DNA of 6,038 nt from an uncultured Anaerovibrio sp. (GCA_900768695.1 CAAGDY010000412.1:1-6038); one strand, 5' to 3'. Shown: positions 1 to 6,034, numbered from the stretch's first letter. Made by a program: numbers and translations. The notes: generated by a model not told the origin, from the sequence alone.

Positions 1-458
1 ACCACCACAGGATAGCCCACCTGGGCGATAAAATTCCGTGCCTCCTCAATGCTGGATACATGATGCAGACGGGCGGACGGAATACCGGCCTGACGATAAT
101 ACTCCTTCATGGCGGACTTTTTCTTGATGCGGCCTATATCAGCATACTGCTCGCCTGTGGTGATATGGAAATCAGTACGCAGGCGGGCATCCTGCTCCAG
201 CCAGAACTCGTTGTTGGATTCCAGCCAGTCAATCTTGCCGTATTTAAAGGAAAAAAACGCCACAGCCTTGAACACCTGGCTATAATCCTTCATGTCCTGC
301 ACATAATAATACTCAGTCAAGGAATCCCTGACATTCTCATCAAGCCCGTCATAAGGGCAGTCGCCCACCCCCAGCACATTTACGCCGTTCCGCTTCAGAC
401 GGTTGGCAAAGAGCCAGTAGGTCCGCGGAAAATGCGGCGAAATAAACACAAAATTCAT
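1..458 (-). CDS. ATP-grasp domain ligase, N-terminal part (runs off left edge)
   Basis: Only the first 152 codons are present; the rest lies beyond the left edge. The protein opens MNFVFISPHFPRTYW, a beta-strand start like the pre-ATP-grasp (Rossmann-like) domain. Around residues 111-152 it shows the usual entry into the ATP-grasp fold: K-rich IKKKSAMKEYY, then AGIPSARL, then SSIEEARNFIAQVGYPVV, which in this superfamily is normally followed by the ATP-binding KP motif. Family members (carbamoyl-phosphate synthase large-chain-like, biotin carboxylase-like) join a carboxylate to an amine or thiol using ATP; the substrate cannot be told from this fragment. The ATG at 456-458 is chosen because GGGGAG lies 6 bases upstream (465-470). 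The gene sits 41 bases behind the esterase gene with no terminator between, so the two are probably cotranscribed. Family assignment is fairly sure, function is not. Confidence 0.8.
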   Translation of the reverse strand, partial: MNFVFISPHFPRTYWLFANRLKRNGVNVLGVGDCPYDGLDENVRDSLTEYYYVQDMKDYSQVFKAVAFFSFKYGKIDWLESNNEFWLEQDARLRTDFHITTGEQYADIGRIKKKSAMKEYYRQAGIPSARLHHVSSIEEARNFIAQVGYPVV

Positions 459-477
459 ACCTTACTCCCCTTTTCTA

Positions 478-499
478 TATCCAGCCGCTATCCGGCCGC
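478..499. repeat. 11-base tandem repeat between esterase and ATP-grasp genes
   Basis: On the plus strand TATCCAGCCGC (478-488) is followed directly by TATCCGGCCGC (489-499), with one mismatch in 11. It fills the gap right after the esterase stop codon and ends before the ribosome binding site of the ATP-grasp gene. Two copies only; it may be a slippage product with no role. Confidence 0.6.
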
Positions 500-1237
500 T
501 CACAAAAGATACGGCAAAAAATAACGAATCTGCTTCTTCCACCAAGGCCAGTCATGCTCCACATCGTAGCCCCAGAAGTCACACCATGCCCCTATGCCCT
601 TGGCGTTGAACTGATCCCTGAGAATGGCCGTAGTGCGGCGTCCTTCATCCTCCCATGGGCCCTGCCCAACGCAGAAAATCGGCTTTCTCTGGTTGTACAG
701 CTCCACATACCAGTGGTCAGGCGGCAGGTTTTCCATAAAATGCACAGGAGAATTGCGGTAAAGCACCTCATCCATCCAGCCATCAAAGAAATACTTGGCA
801 TCATAGGCACCGGAAAGGGCCAAACAGCCACCAAACAAATCAGGTCGGCGCAAAAATACAATCGCTGCATGGGTAGCACCCAGGCTGCAGCCAAAGGTAA
901 TCGGCTGCTTGCCAGTATGGTTGCGAGAATAGATGCACGGCAGTACCTCCTCCACGATATAATGGAAATACTGCTCCTGCCGCCAGGCCCGCCAGCCCTT
1001 GTCACCCCAGACATTGGACCAGCTTTCTACATCGACAGTATCAACTACATACAGCTGAATAGCGCCGCCATCAATATAGTCGGCAATGTTGTCCAGAAAG
1101 CCATAGCCCTCATAATTGTAGCAATCTCCGTCCTGACACGGAAAGGCCACTATCGGCAGACCGTCATGCCCATAGACACGTATATTCATGTCCCTGTTCA
1201 GGTGATGACTGTAATGGTGAATATGCTCAACGTTCAT
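500..1237 (-). CDS. Alpha/beta-hydrolase esterase (COG4947 / esterase D-like)
   Basis: A 245-residue soluble protein with no signal peptide. The nucleophile elbow GCSLGA places the catalytic serine at residue 118 inside TFGCSLGATHAAIVFLRRPD, the pattern of esterase D/PHB-depolymerase-like hydrolases (PF00756). The likely catalytic histidine is H228 in DVEHDWPWW near the C-terminus, and the acid is probably in the segment GPWEDEGR (residues 194-200). The N-terminus, with R-DMNIRVYGHDGLPIVAFP, resembles what I recall of the COG4947 esterase family. Start: the ATG at 1235-1237 has AGAGG 7 bases upstream. An in-frame TTG at 1303 would add 22 residues, but it lies only about a dozen bases from the predicted transcription start, so I prefer the shorter form. 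Substrate is unknown: such enzymes hydrolyse acyl esters or thioesters. The following ATP-grasp gene suggests a joint role. Confidence 0.85.
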   Translation of the reverse strand: MNVEHIHHYSHHLNRDMNIRVYGHDGLPIVAFPCQDGDCYNYEGYGFLDNIADYIDGGAIQLYVVDTVDVESWSNVWGDKGWRAWRQEQYFHYIVEEVLPCIYSRNHTGKQPITFGCSLGATHAAIVFLRRPDLFGGCLALSGAYDAKYFFDGWMDEVLYRNSPVHFMENLPPDHWYVELYNQRKPIFCVGQGPWEDEGRRTTAILRDQFNAKGIGAWCDFWGYDVEHDWPWWKKQIRYFLPYLL

Positions 1238-1244
1238 TCTATCG

Positions 1245-1249
1245 CCTCT
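1245..1249 (-). promoter_or_regulatory. Ribosome binding site fixing the esterase start
   Basis: AGAGG on the minus strand, 7 bases before the ATG at 1237. It supports this start over the in-frame TTG at 1303 and the ATG 6 codons upstream. Confidence 0.6.
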
Positions 1250-1321
1250 AATCATATATAATAAAACAAGGAGCAACCTTCCCTGCACAGCACTGCCATG
1301 CAAAGGAATGTCACTCCTTTA

Positions 1322-1350
1322 AGGATAACAAAACTTACTAACTCTGTCAA
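1322..1350 (-). promoter_or_regulatory. Sigma-70-type promoter for esterase/ATP-grasp unit
   Basis: On the minus strand a perfect -35 box TTGACA (1350-1345) is followed after exactly 17 bases by TATCCT (1327-1322), matching 4 of 6 bases of the -10 consensus. The -35 box contains the TGA stop codon of the carboxypeptidase gene. A start near 1313-1316 gives a leader of about 77 bases to the esterase ATG. The box match and spacing are seen; activity is inferred. Confidence 0.55.
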
Positions 1351-2240
1351 TTTTTCGGCAGCTCTGCCAGGCCATTTTCTGCACAAAGGAAGCCATAATC
1401 CAAAAGGGCGGCCGAATCAGAAAAGCGCGTATCCATATCGCTGGATTTCAGCACCACGCATAAAAGCTCCCGGCCATTGCGCCTGGCAACGGATACCAGG
1501 CAGCCGCCTGCCGCATTAGTGAACCCTGTCTTGACGCCGATGCAGCCCGGATAGCTCTCCAGCAGCTTGTTGGTATTCTCTGCCTCATACAGCTCCCCCG
1601 GCTTCTGCCAGTCCGGCATGATAATCCTATCACTGGCCACTATACGGCGAAACAGGGTATTCTGCATGGCATAGGCTGATACCTTGGCTATATCCCTGGC
1701 CGTAGAATAATGATTTTCATCAGGCATGCCGTTGCAGTTCTCAAAATGGGTATTGCTCATGCCCAGCTCCCTGGCCTTTGCATTCATCATACTGACAAAG
1801 ACAGCCTCGCTGCCGCCGATTGCCTCCCCCAGCGCCGTGGCTGCGCCATTGTCAGACTCCAGCAGCATCAGCTCAATCATATCAAACTCACGCATGGAGT
1901 TCCCGGCCCACAGTCCGGTACACTCCACCCAGGCGGCATAGGGGCTCACCACCACCGTGCTGTTGTTGTCCCCCTTGTCCAGCGCCAGCGCCGCTGTCAT
2001 CACCTTGGTGGTGCTGGCAGGGTACTGCCTTGCGTCAGCGTGCTTCCCGTAGATAATGCCCCCTGTTTCCATATCCACCACAATGGCGGATTCCGCCGTG
2101 ACAGCAGGAGGATTCGGCAGTACCCTTTCACCTGCGGCCACGCCGTAATCATCAGGAAACAGCAGGGCACAGGCACAGCAAAGCAGCACCAGAAAACGCA
2201 CAACAGAAAATAAACGCACAGTGGAAAATAAAAAAACCAT
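1347..2240 (-). CDS. D-alanyl-D-alanine carboxypeptidase (DacF-like, family S11)
   Basis: Serine-type penicillin-binding carboxypeptidase that removes the terminal D-Ala from peptidoglycan pentapeptides outside the cytoplasmic membrane. All three active-site motifs are visible: SxxK as STTK (S76-K79), SxN as SDN (129-131) and KTG (237-239) in GVKTGFTNAAGG. A hydrophobic N-terminal stretch (about residues 10-28, FSVVRFLVLLCCACALLF) serves as signal peptide or membrane anchor, and cleavage near VAA-GE (about residue 36) is plausible. The protein is 297 residues and stops just after the catalytic domain. Classic DacA/DacF proteins are about 380-440 residues, with a C-terminal beta domain and amphipathic membrane helix, and both are missing here. 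The ATG lies 4 bases after the adenine deaminase stop, with only a weak GGGGG 12 bases upstream, which suggests translational coupling. Family call is very sure; whether DacF or DacB is the better label is open. Confidence 0.93.
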   Translation of the reverse strand: MVFLFSTVRLFSVVRFLVLLCCACALLFPDDYGVAAGERVLPNPPAVTAESAIVVDMETGGIIYGKHADARQYPASTTKVMTAALALDKGDNNSTVVVSPYAAWVECTGLWAGNSMREFDMIELMLLESDNGAATALGEAIGGSEAVFVSMMNAKARELGMSNTHFENCNGMPDENHYSTARDIAKVSAYAMQNTLFRRIVASDRIIMPDWQKPGELYEAENTNKLLESYPGCIGVKTGFTNAAGGCLVSVARRNGRELLCVVLKSSDMDTRFSDSAALLDYGFLCAENGLAELPKN

Positions 2241-2244
2241 AAAA

Positions 2245-3972
2245 CTACTTTACCCCCAACGGTATAAACCTGAACGAATCAACATCCACCAATCCTTTAT
2301 CTGTCAGCTTCAAAGAAGGAATAACCGGCAGGCTGAGGAAGGCCAGCGTCAAAAACGGCGAATAAAAATCCGGCACGCCCATCTCACGAGCCTTGGCAAT
2401 AATGGCGGCCTGCTTGTCAGCCACCGCCCTGGCAGGCTCATTGGTCATCAGTCCGCCTACAGGCAGGGCCAGGGAAGCAGTTATCTCCCCCTCGTCGGCT
2501 ATACAGATGCCGCCGCCGATGCGCTGCAGCTCCCTGACCGCAGTCAGCATATCCTCATCGTTAGTACCTATAACAATGAGATTGTGGGAATCATGAGCCA
2601 CTGTAGACGCCAGCGCACCTCGCTTCAGGCCAAAGCCCTTTACCAATCCCAGCCCCACATTCCCCGTGGCATTATGCCGCTCAAACACAGCCAGCTTCAG
2701 CACATCATTCTCAGTGTCGCTGACTGCACAGCCATCCACGCGCTTAACAGGAATAACCGCCTTTTTTGTCACAATCTGATACGGAACCAGACCGATGACA
2801 TGCGCCATTTCTGTTTCAAGGGGCAATCTCAGGCTCTCAAGGCTGATACTGCCCACATTGACGGTATTTTCCAGTGCCGAGGAATCAACCTCCACGCCGG
2901 ACTGCAGAAGCTTTCCACGCTCATAGGCCAGCCGCCCATCCTTGTACACCTGCTGGGGAACCCACGGATTGGTATTGTCCAGCACCAGCAAATCCGCCTT
3001 GTACCCCGGCATTATCGCGCCTACATCCTTGAGGTGGTAGTGGCGGGCCGTGTTGATGGTCGCCATCTGCAGAGCATTGGCCACGCTGACCCCTTCGGTG
3101 ATGGCGGTTCTGACCATATCGTTGATGTAGCCGCTTTCCAGAAGCTCTGCCGGAATCTTATCATCGGAGCAAAACATAAAATACGGTGCCGTATCAGGGT
3201 TGACCGCAGGAAGCAAATCCTTGAGGTTCTTGGCGGCCGACCCCTCCCGCAGCATGACGCCAATCCCTGCCCGCAGGCGCTCCAGCGCCTGCTCCTTGGA
3301 AATACACTCATGGTCGGAGGTAATGCCTGCCGCGGCATAGCCCATAAGCTGGCTGCTGGTCAGACCGGGAGCATGGCCATCAATGTGCATGCCGGCATCG
3401 GATGCCAGACGCAACTTTTCCATGACCTTCTCGTCCTGCGTCAGAACCCCCGGAGCATTCATCATCTCCGCCAGCCCCAGCACCCTGGGATGCTGCAAAA
3501 ACGGCTCCAAATCATCCGCCAGAAGTGATGCCCCCGCGTTCTCAAAGTCCGTGGACGGCACGCAGGATGGCAGCATGACATACACGTTCAGCGGTATGTT
3601 CTCCGTCGCATCCAGCATAAACTGAATCCCCTTTGCACCACAGACATTGGCAATCTCATGAGGATCAGTAACTATCGTCGTAACACCGCAGGGCAGGGCT
3701 GCCTTGGCAAACTGGAACGGCGTCAGCATGGAGCTTTCAATATGCACATGGGCATCAATCAGCCCCGGCACGATATACCGCCCCTGCATATCAATCTCCT
3801 CAATGCCAAAGTAAGAGCCGGTACCGGCAATGTAGCCGTCGGCAATTGCTATGTCGCAACAGATGAACTCCCCCGTATAAACGTGAAAAACCTCCGCATT
3901 TTTCAAGACCAAATCTGCAGGCTCCAGTCCCTGAGCCACTCTTATCAGATGTTTCGCATCCAAAAGATACAC
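2245..3972 (-). CDS. ade: Adenine deaminase
   Basis: Deaminates adenine to hypoxanthine and ammonia in purine salvage; a cytoplasmic amidohydrolase-superfamily enzyme that uses a binuclear metal centre. The 575-residue length matches full-length AdeC-type enzymes. Visible hallmarks are the metal-binding GLIDAHVHIESSMLTP (H75, H77), TDPHEIANVCG (D103-H105), the conserved LAEMMN (E169), GMHIDGHAPGL (H196, H200), SDHE (D220-H221) and CSDDK (D270-D271). The C-terminal part carries the family's VIGLVPYQIVTK, HDSHNLIVIG and GGICIADEGEI segments. The start is GTG at 3970-3972, preceded by AAAGGA with a 7-base spacer; no ATG fits better because stop codons lie directly upstream. The gene is the middle member of a tight cluster, 31 bases after the lipoprotein gene and 4 bases before the carboxypeptidase gene. 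No purine riboswitch fits in the short upstream gap. Confidence 0.96.
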   Translation of the reverse strand: MYLLDAKHLIRVAQGLEPADLVLKNAEVFHVYTGEFICCDIAIADGYIAGTGSYFGIEEIDMQGRYIVPGLIDAHVHIESSMLTPFQFAKAALPCGVTTIVTDPHEIANVCGAKGIQFMLDATENIPLNVYVMLPSCVPSTDFENAGASLLADDLEPFLQHPRVLGLAEMMNAPGVLTQDEKVMEKLRLASDAGMHIDGHAPGLTSSQLMGYAAAGITSDHECISKEQALERLRAGIGVMLREGSAAKNLKDLLPAVNPDTAPYFMFCSDDKIPAELLESGYINDMVRTAITEGVSVANALQMATINTARHYHLKDVGAIMPGYKADLLVLDNTNPWVPQQVYKDGRLAYERGKLLQSGVEVDSSALENTVNVGSISLESLRLPLETEMAHVIGLVPYQIVTKKAVIPVKRVDGCAVSDTENDVLKLAVFERHNATGNVGLGLVKGFGLKRGALASTVAHDSHNLIVIGTNDEDMLTAVRELQRIGGGICIADEGEITASLALPVGGLMTNEPARAVADKQAAIIAKAREMGVPDFYSPFLTLAFLSLPVIPSLKLTDKGLVDVDSFRFIPLGVK

Positions 3973-3979
3973 CCCGCCT

Positions 3980-3985
3980 TCCTTT
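3980..3985 (-). promoter_or_regulatory. Ribosome binding site for the GTG start of ade
   Basis: AAAGGA on the minus strand, 7 bases before the GTG at 3972. It decides in favour of the non-ATG start. Confidence 0.7.
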
Positions 3986-4003
3986 ATTTATTCAGCTATC
4001 TGC

Positions 4004-4651
4004 TTATATGCCAATCCTGACATTATCATTTACCCTGTAGGAGGTCCACCATTCACCCTTGCTGTTGAAGCCGCCGCTCAGCTCAGGCTCATCATCCCCG
4101 CCCAAAAGCTTCGTAGGGAACTCGCCCATTTCATACTCGGCCAGCTCATCCTCCGTCAAGGGCAGGCTGGTAATCAGAAAGCTCTCCACATAATAATCCG
4201 CCGGCTCCATCTGCAGCATCAGCTTCTGCCTTTCATCGTCAGGATTCCTGTACACATAGTACAGGCTGCCATCCCGCTTCTCCTTGTCCGCCTTGCCGTA
4301 GGTATTCATCAGCTTGGCACGGGTAGACCCGTAGGTTACGCCGTCCCTGGCCTTGTACTCCTTGTCCTTGCAGACAAACGCCACTATCCTGTCAGTGCGC
4401 GGGTCAGTACACACCTTCAAATCCGCAGAATACACGTAGCACTTTACGGTCTGGTCAAGCACAACTATATCCGTATCAAAATCAGGCTCCCCCAGCTTTT
4501 CCTGCATCACAGCCGCCGTATCTCCCAGCGCGGCTCCCCTGAACGTAAAATCCACAGGCTGCAGGCTGCCGCTTTTTTTCGCGGCCAGGGCTGACGAGCA
4601 AGCCGCAAGCATAATGACAAAGACCAAAAGACATACTGAAAATTTTTTCAT
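4004..4651 (-). CDS. Putative lipoprotein with BamE/SmpA-like internal repeat
   Basis: A 215-residue envelope protein of unknown function. It begins MKKFSVCLLVFVIMLAACSS, a signal peptide with lipobox LAAC that predicts lipidation at C18. An ALA-A site a few residues on could allow ordinary signal peptidase cleavage instead. The mature part contains two related 16-residue segments, LGDTAAVMQEKLGEPD (42-57) and YGSTRAKLMNTYGKAD (107-122). Both fit the helix-turn signature G-x-T-x-x-x-(V/L)-x-x-x-LG-x-P of SmpA/OmlA (BamE)-type and BLIP-like repeats, so a pair of such folds is likely. Cysteines at 71, 81 and 94 might form disulfides. The ATG at 4649-4651 is chosen because AGGAG sits 9 bases upstream and the signal peptide starts exactly there; an in-frame extension up to 4738 would bury it. 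It is probably the first gene of the operon with ade and the carboxypeptidase gene. Confidence 0.75.
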   Translation of the reverse strand: MKKFSVCLLVFVIMLAACSSALAAKKSGSLQPVDFTFRGAALGDTAAVMQEKLGEPDFDTDIVVLDQTVKCYVYSADLKVCTDPRTDRIVAFVCKDKEYKARDGVTYGSTRAKLMNTYGKADKEKRDGSLYYVYRNPDDERQKLMLQMEPADYYVESFLITSLPLTEDELAEYEMGEFPTKLLGGDDEPELSGGFNSKGEWWTSYRVNDNVRIGI

Positions 4652-4660
4652 AAGCCACCT

Positions 4661-4665
4661 CTCCT
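4661..4665 (-). promoter_or_regulatory. Ribosome binding site fixing the lipoprotein start
   Basis: AGGAG followed by AGGTGG on the minus strand, 9 bases before the ATG at 4651. It excludes the longer in-frame start, because the site would lie inside that coding sequence. Confidence 0.65.
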
Positions 4666-4685
4666 GATTCATATAACACTGGAAG

Positions 4686-4694
4686 ATTTTACCA
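4686..4694 (-). promoter_or_regulatory. Extended -10 promoter for lipoprotein-ade-carboxypeptidase operon
   Basis: Minus strand TGGTAAAAT: an extended -10 TGn followed by TAAAAT (4691-4686), 5 of 6 to consensus. The possible -35 CAGACA (4715-4710) is weak, with an 18-base spacer. It would give a leader of roughly 28 bases before the lipoprotein ATG. The motif is seen, its use is inferred. Confidence 0.45.
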
Positions 4695-4703
4695 GCAAAA
4701 CAT

Positions 4704-4732
4704 AAAAAATGTCTGAAAGGCTCCCACAGCCT
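4704..4732 (-). terminator. Weak candidate intrinsic terminator after zinc-ribbon gene
   Basis: Minus strand hairpin AGGCT-GTGGG-AGCCT (4732-4718), followed after 8 bases by TTTTTT (4709-4704). The stem has only 5 pairs and the U-run is not adjacent, so read-through into the lipoprotein gene is quite possible. Confidence 0.3.
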
Positions 4733-4755
4733 GCACAAAATAGCAGACTGCGCAC

Positions 4756-5676
4756 TTATTTCAAAAGCTCATTTGCCTTATCCATCACCATGTCAATCCA
4801 ACGCTCCTGAAAGCCTGCATCAGCCAAAAGCTCCTGAATGGAGCTGATGCGACGCTGGCTGACGAACATCTCTGCCCGGCTCTTCTCCACACTTCTCCTG
4901 AAGTAAAAATCCTGCCCCTGCGTATCATCAGCAGGAAATGCCAGCGTATATTCATGATATTCCCCGTCCGACATGGCTTCCGGCAGGCTCGAGCTGCGCG
5001 CCACGTAGGCCTTCCATGCAGGCGTAGCCCTTTCCAAAAGCTCCTTCAGCTCATAGAGCAACGGCTGAATGGCATCCCGGTACTCCTGCAGTGCCTTCTC
5101 ACAGGCCTCCGTATCGCTCAGCACCATAATCCATATCAGCTCCTGCAGTACCTCCGGATTGGCCAAATCAAATCTGGTCAGCTCCTGCGCCTCGCTAATG
5201 CCGTCCAGCCAGCTCTGTACAGCATCGGTCATGTACTGCCTTGCCTTATCCGACACCAGCATATCCTGCAGGTAAAGCGCATGGCAGAGGTTGTTGATGC
5301 GCTGTGGCCATTGGTCGTCCTTCGCCAGCTCCCTGTCAGCACAATCGGCACAATACCCCATCAGATGATAGGTGTAAGGCTTCTCCATCAGCTCCTGGTC
5401 GGCAGGAAAATCCAACCCCAGCTCCTCATAAAGCTTTTTCTGCTCAGCAATACGGCTCTTGGAGAAATACAGTATGCCGTCATTGTCATTTCTTATCCTC
5501 ACGCTGAAGCTGCGACCGCAGCCCGGACAATGATACTGCTTCTCCGTCATGCGCACGCCCACATACATGGCCTCATTAGGCTTATAAAAGCCATAGGTCG
5601 CCCCCTCCAGAAAGGCATAATCGTACACCTTTAAAAGATTGTCAGTGATTTTTGTAATGCTGTCATTCGCCGCCAT
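4756..5676 (-). CDS. Uncharacterised zinc-ribbon protein
   Basis: A 306-residue cytoplasmic protein that I do not recognise as a named family. Two CxxC knuckles are clear, CPGCG (C50, C53) and CADC (C109, C112), 55 residues apart, predicting one four-cysteine zinc site in the N-terminal third. The loop between them is charged (IRNDNDGILY, KSRIAEQKKLYEELGLDF). The remainder is acidic and apparently helical, with regular leucines (LLYELKELLERA, residues about 206-217) and no transmembrane segment or catalytic motif that I can name. The knuckle may serve RNA, DNA or protein binding, or only structure. The start at 5674-5676 has GGGGA 6 bases upstream and no in-frame alternative before it. It has its own promoter, immediately behind the tRNA terminator, so it is probably transcribed independently of both neighbours, apart from possible read-through downstream. 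Confidence 0.8.
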   Translation of the reverse strand: MAANDSITKITDNLLKVYDYAFLEGATYGFYKPNEAMYVGVRMTEKQYHCPGCGRSFSVRIRNDNDGILYFSKSRIAEQKKLYEELGLDFPADQELMEKPYTYHLMGYCADCADRELAKDDQWPQRINNLCHALYLQDMLVSDKARQYMTDAVQSWLDGISEAQELTRFDLANPEVLQELIWIMVLSDTEACEKALQEYRDAIQPLLYELKELLERATPAWKAYVARSSSLPEAMSDGEYHEYTLAFPADDTQGQDFYFRRSVEKSRAEMFVSQRRISSIQELLADAGFQERWIDMVMDKANELLK

Positions 5677-5710
5677 CGGTCATCCCCATTTCTATATATT
5701 TATTATCTTT

Positions 5711-5739
5711 ATTATATTCTTTTCTAGAACAAAAGGCAA
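5711..5739 (-). promoter_or_regulatory. Sigma-70-type promoter for the zinc-ribbon gene
   Basis: Minus strand TTGCCT (5739-5734), 17-base spacer, then consensus TATAAT (5716-5711). A start near 5704 gives a leader of about 28 bases. The spacer contains the palindrome TTCTAGAA (5722-5729), which might be an operator half but is not compelling. Confidence 0.7.
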
Positions 5740-5740
5740 A

Positions 5741-5771
5741 TAAAAATCTCCCCGAGACCTGCCCAGGGAGA
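5741..5771 (-). terminator. Intrinsic terminator of the tRNA operon
   Basis: Minus strand TCTCCC (5771-5766) pairs with GGGAGA (5752-5747) across a 13-base loop and runs straight into TTTTTA. It starts 11 bases after the CCA end of the last tRNA, where transcription of the cluster should stop. Confidence 0.8.
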
Positions 5772-5782
5772 ATAATACTCTT

Positions 5783-5857
5783 TGGAGGTGACACCCAGAA
5801 TCGAACTGGGGAATAGAGGTTTTGCAGACCTCGGCCTTACCGCTTGGCTATGTCACC
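5783..5857 (-). tRNA. tRNA-Cys(GCA), distal copy
   Basis: A 75-base tRNA including encoded CCA (5785-5783). Acceptor stem GGTGACA/TGTCACC, discriminator U, a three-pair D stem GCC/GGC, anticodon stem GAGGT/ACCTC with loop CTGCAAA (anticodon GCA at 5825-5823), and T arm CCCAG-TTCGATT-CTGGG. All stems pair fully. It is the last gene of the tRNA cluster and is identical to the copy at 5960-6034. Confidence 0.97.
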
Positions 5858-5880
5858 GGATATAAAGCTAAAGAAAAAAA

Positions 5881-5956
5881 TGGAGCGGAAAACGAGACTC
5901 GAACTCGCGACCCCCACCTTGGCAAGGTGATGCTCTACCAACTGAGCTATTTCCGC
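5881..5956 (-). tRNA. tRNA-Gly(GCC)
   Basis: A 76-base tRNA including encoded CCA (5883-5881). Acceptor stem GCGGAAA with TTTCCGC, D arm AGCTCAGTTGGTAGAGC, anticodon loop TTGCCAA (GCC at 5923-5921) and T arm with GTTCGAGTC. The anticodon stem TCACC/GGTGG closes with a U-G wobble pair at its base. It is separated by 3 bases from the upstream tRNA-Cys and by a T-rich 23-base spacer from the downstream one, so all three should be cut from one precursor. Confidence 0.97.
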
Positions 5957-5959
5957 ATC

Positions 5960-6034
5960 TGGAGGTGACACCCAGAATCGAACTGGGGAATAGAGGTTTT
6001 GCAGACCTCGGCCTTACCGCTTGGCTATGTCACC
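5960..6034 (-). tRNA. tRNA-Cys(GCA), proximal copy
   Basis: A 75-base tRNA with encoded CCA (5962-5960) and anticodon GCA at 6002-6000, base-for-base identical to the copy at 5783-5857. It lies next to the right edge, so the cluster's promoter and any further tRNAs are outside the window. Confidence 0.97.

Noticed and set aside
60..524. Plus-strand open frame opposite the ATP-grasp gene
   Set aside because: The minus-strand frame shows ATP-grasp features and a good start site, while this one has neither.
554..1261. Open frame on the plus strand opposite the esterase gene
   Set aside because: Antisense to a convincing hydrolase with a catalytic serine motif; no ribosome site or recognisable domain.
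1238..1303. N-terminal extension of the esterase from a TTG start
   Set aside because: AAAGGAG lies 10 bases before it, but it would sit at the very 5' end of the predicted transcript, and the 22 added residues do not look like the family N-terminus. Kept only as an alternative.
2154..2180. Lipobox in the cysteine-rich signal peptide of the carboxypeptidase
   Set aside because: LLCCACALL does not give a small residue at -1 with a fitting -3/-2 pattern before any of its cysteines except poorly at C24.
2221..3528. Long open frame on the plus strand opposite adenine deaminase
   Set aside because: It lies fully antisense to a gene with all adenine deaminase motifs, has no ribosome site, and its translation is rich in H, Q and R typical of a reverse-frame shadow.
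3973..4003. Purine riboswitch upstream of ade
   Set aside because: The gap is only 31 bases, too short for the aptamer, and none of its conserved loops are present.
4652..4738. Longer form of the lipoprotein with 29 extra residues
   Set aside because: It would bury a canonical signal peptide and lipobox, and its coding sequence contains the AGGAG site of the ATG at 4651.
5722..5729. TTCTAGAA palindrome as a repressor operator
   Set aside because: Eight bases inside the promoter spacer of an AT-rich region can arise by chance, and no second copy was seen.
5858..5880. T-rich spacer after tRNA-Gly as a terminator
   Set aside because: On the minus strand it has a T-run but no hairpin besides the tRNA itself, and a further tRNA and a good terminator follow.
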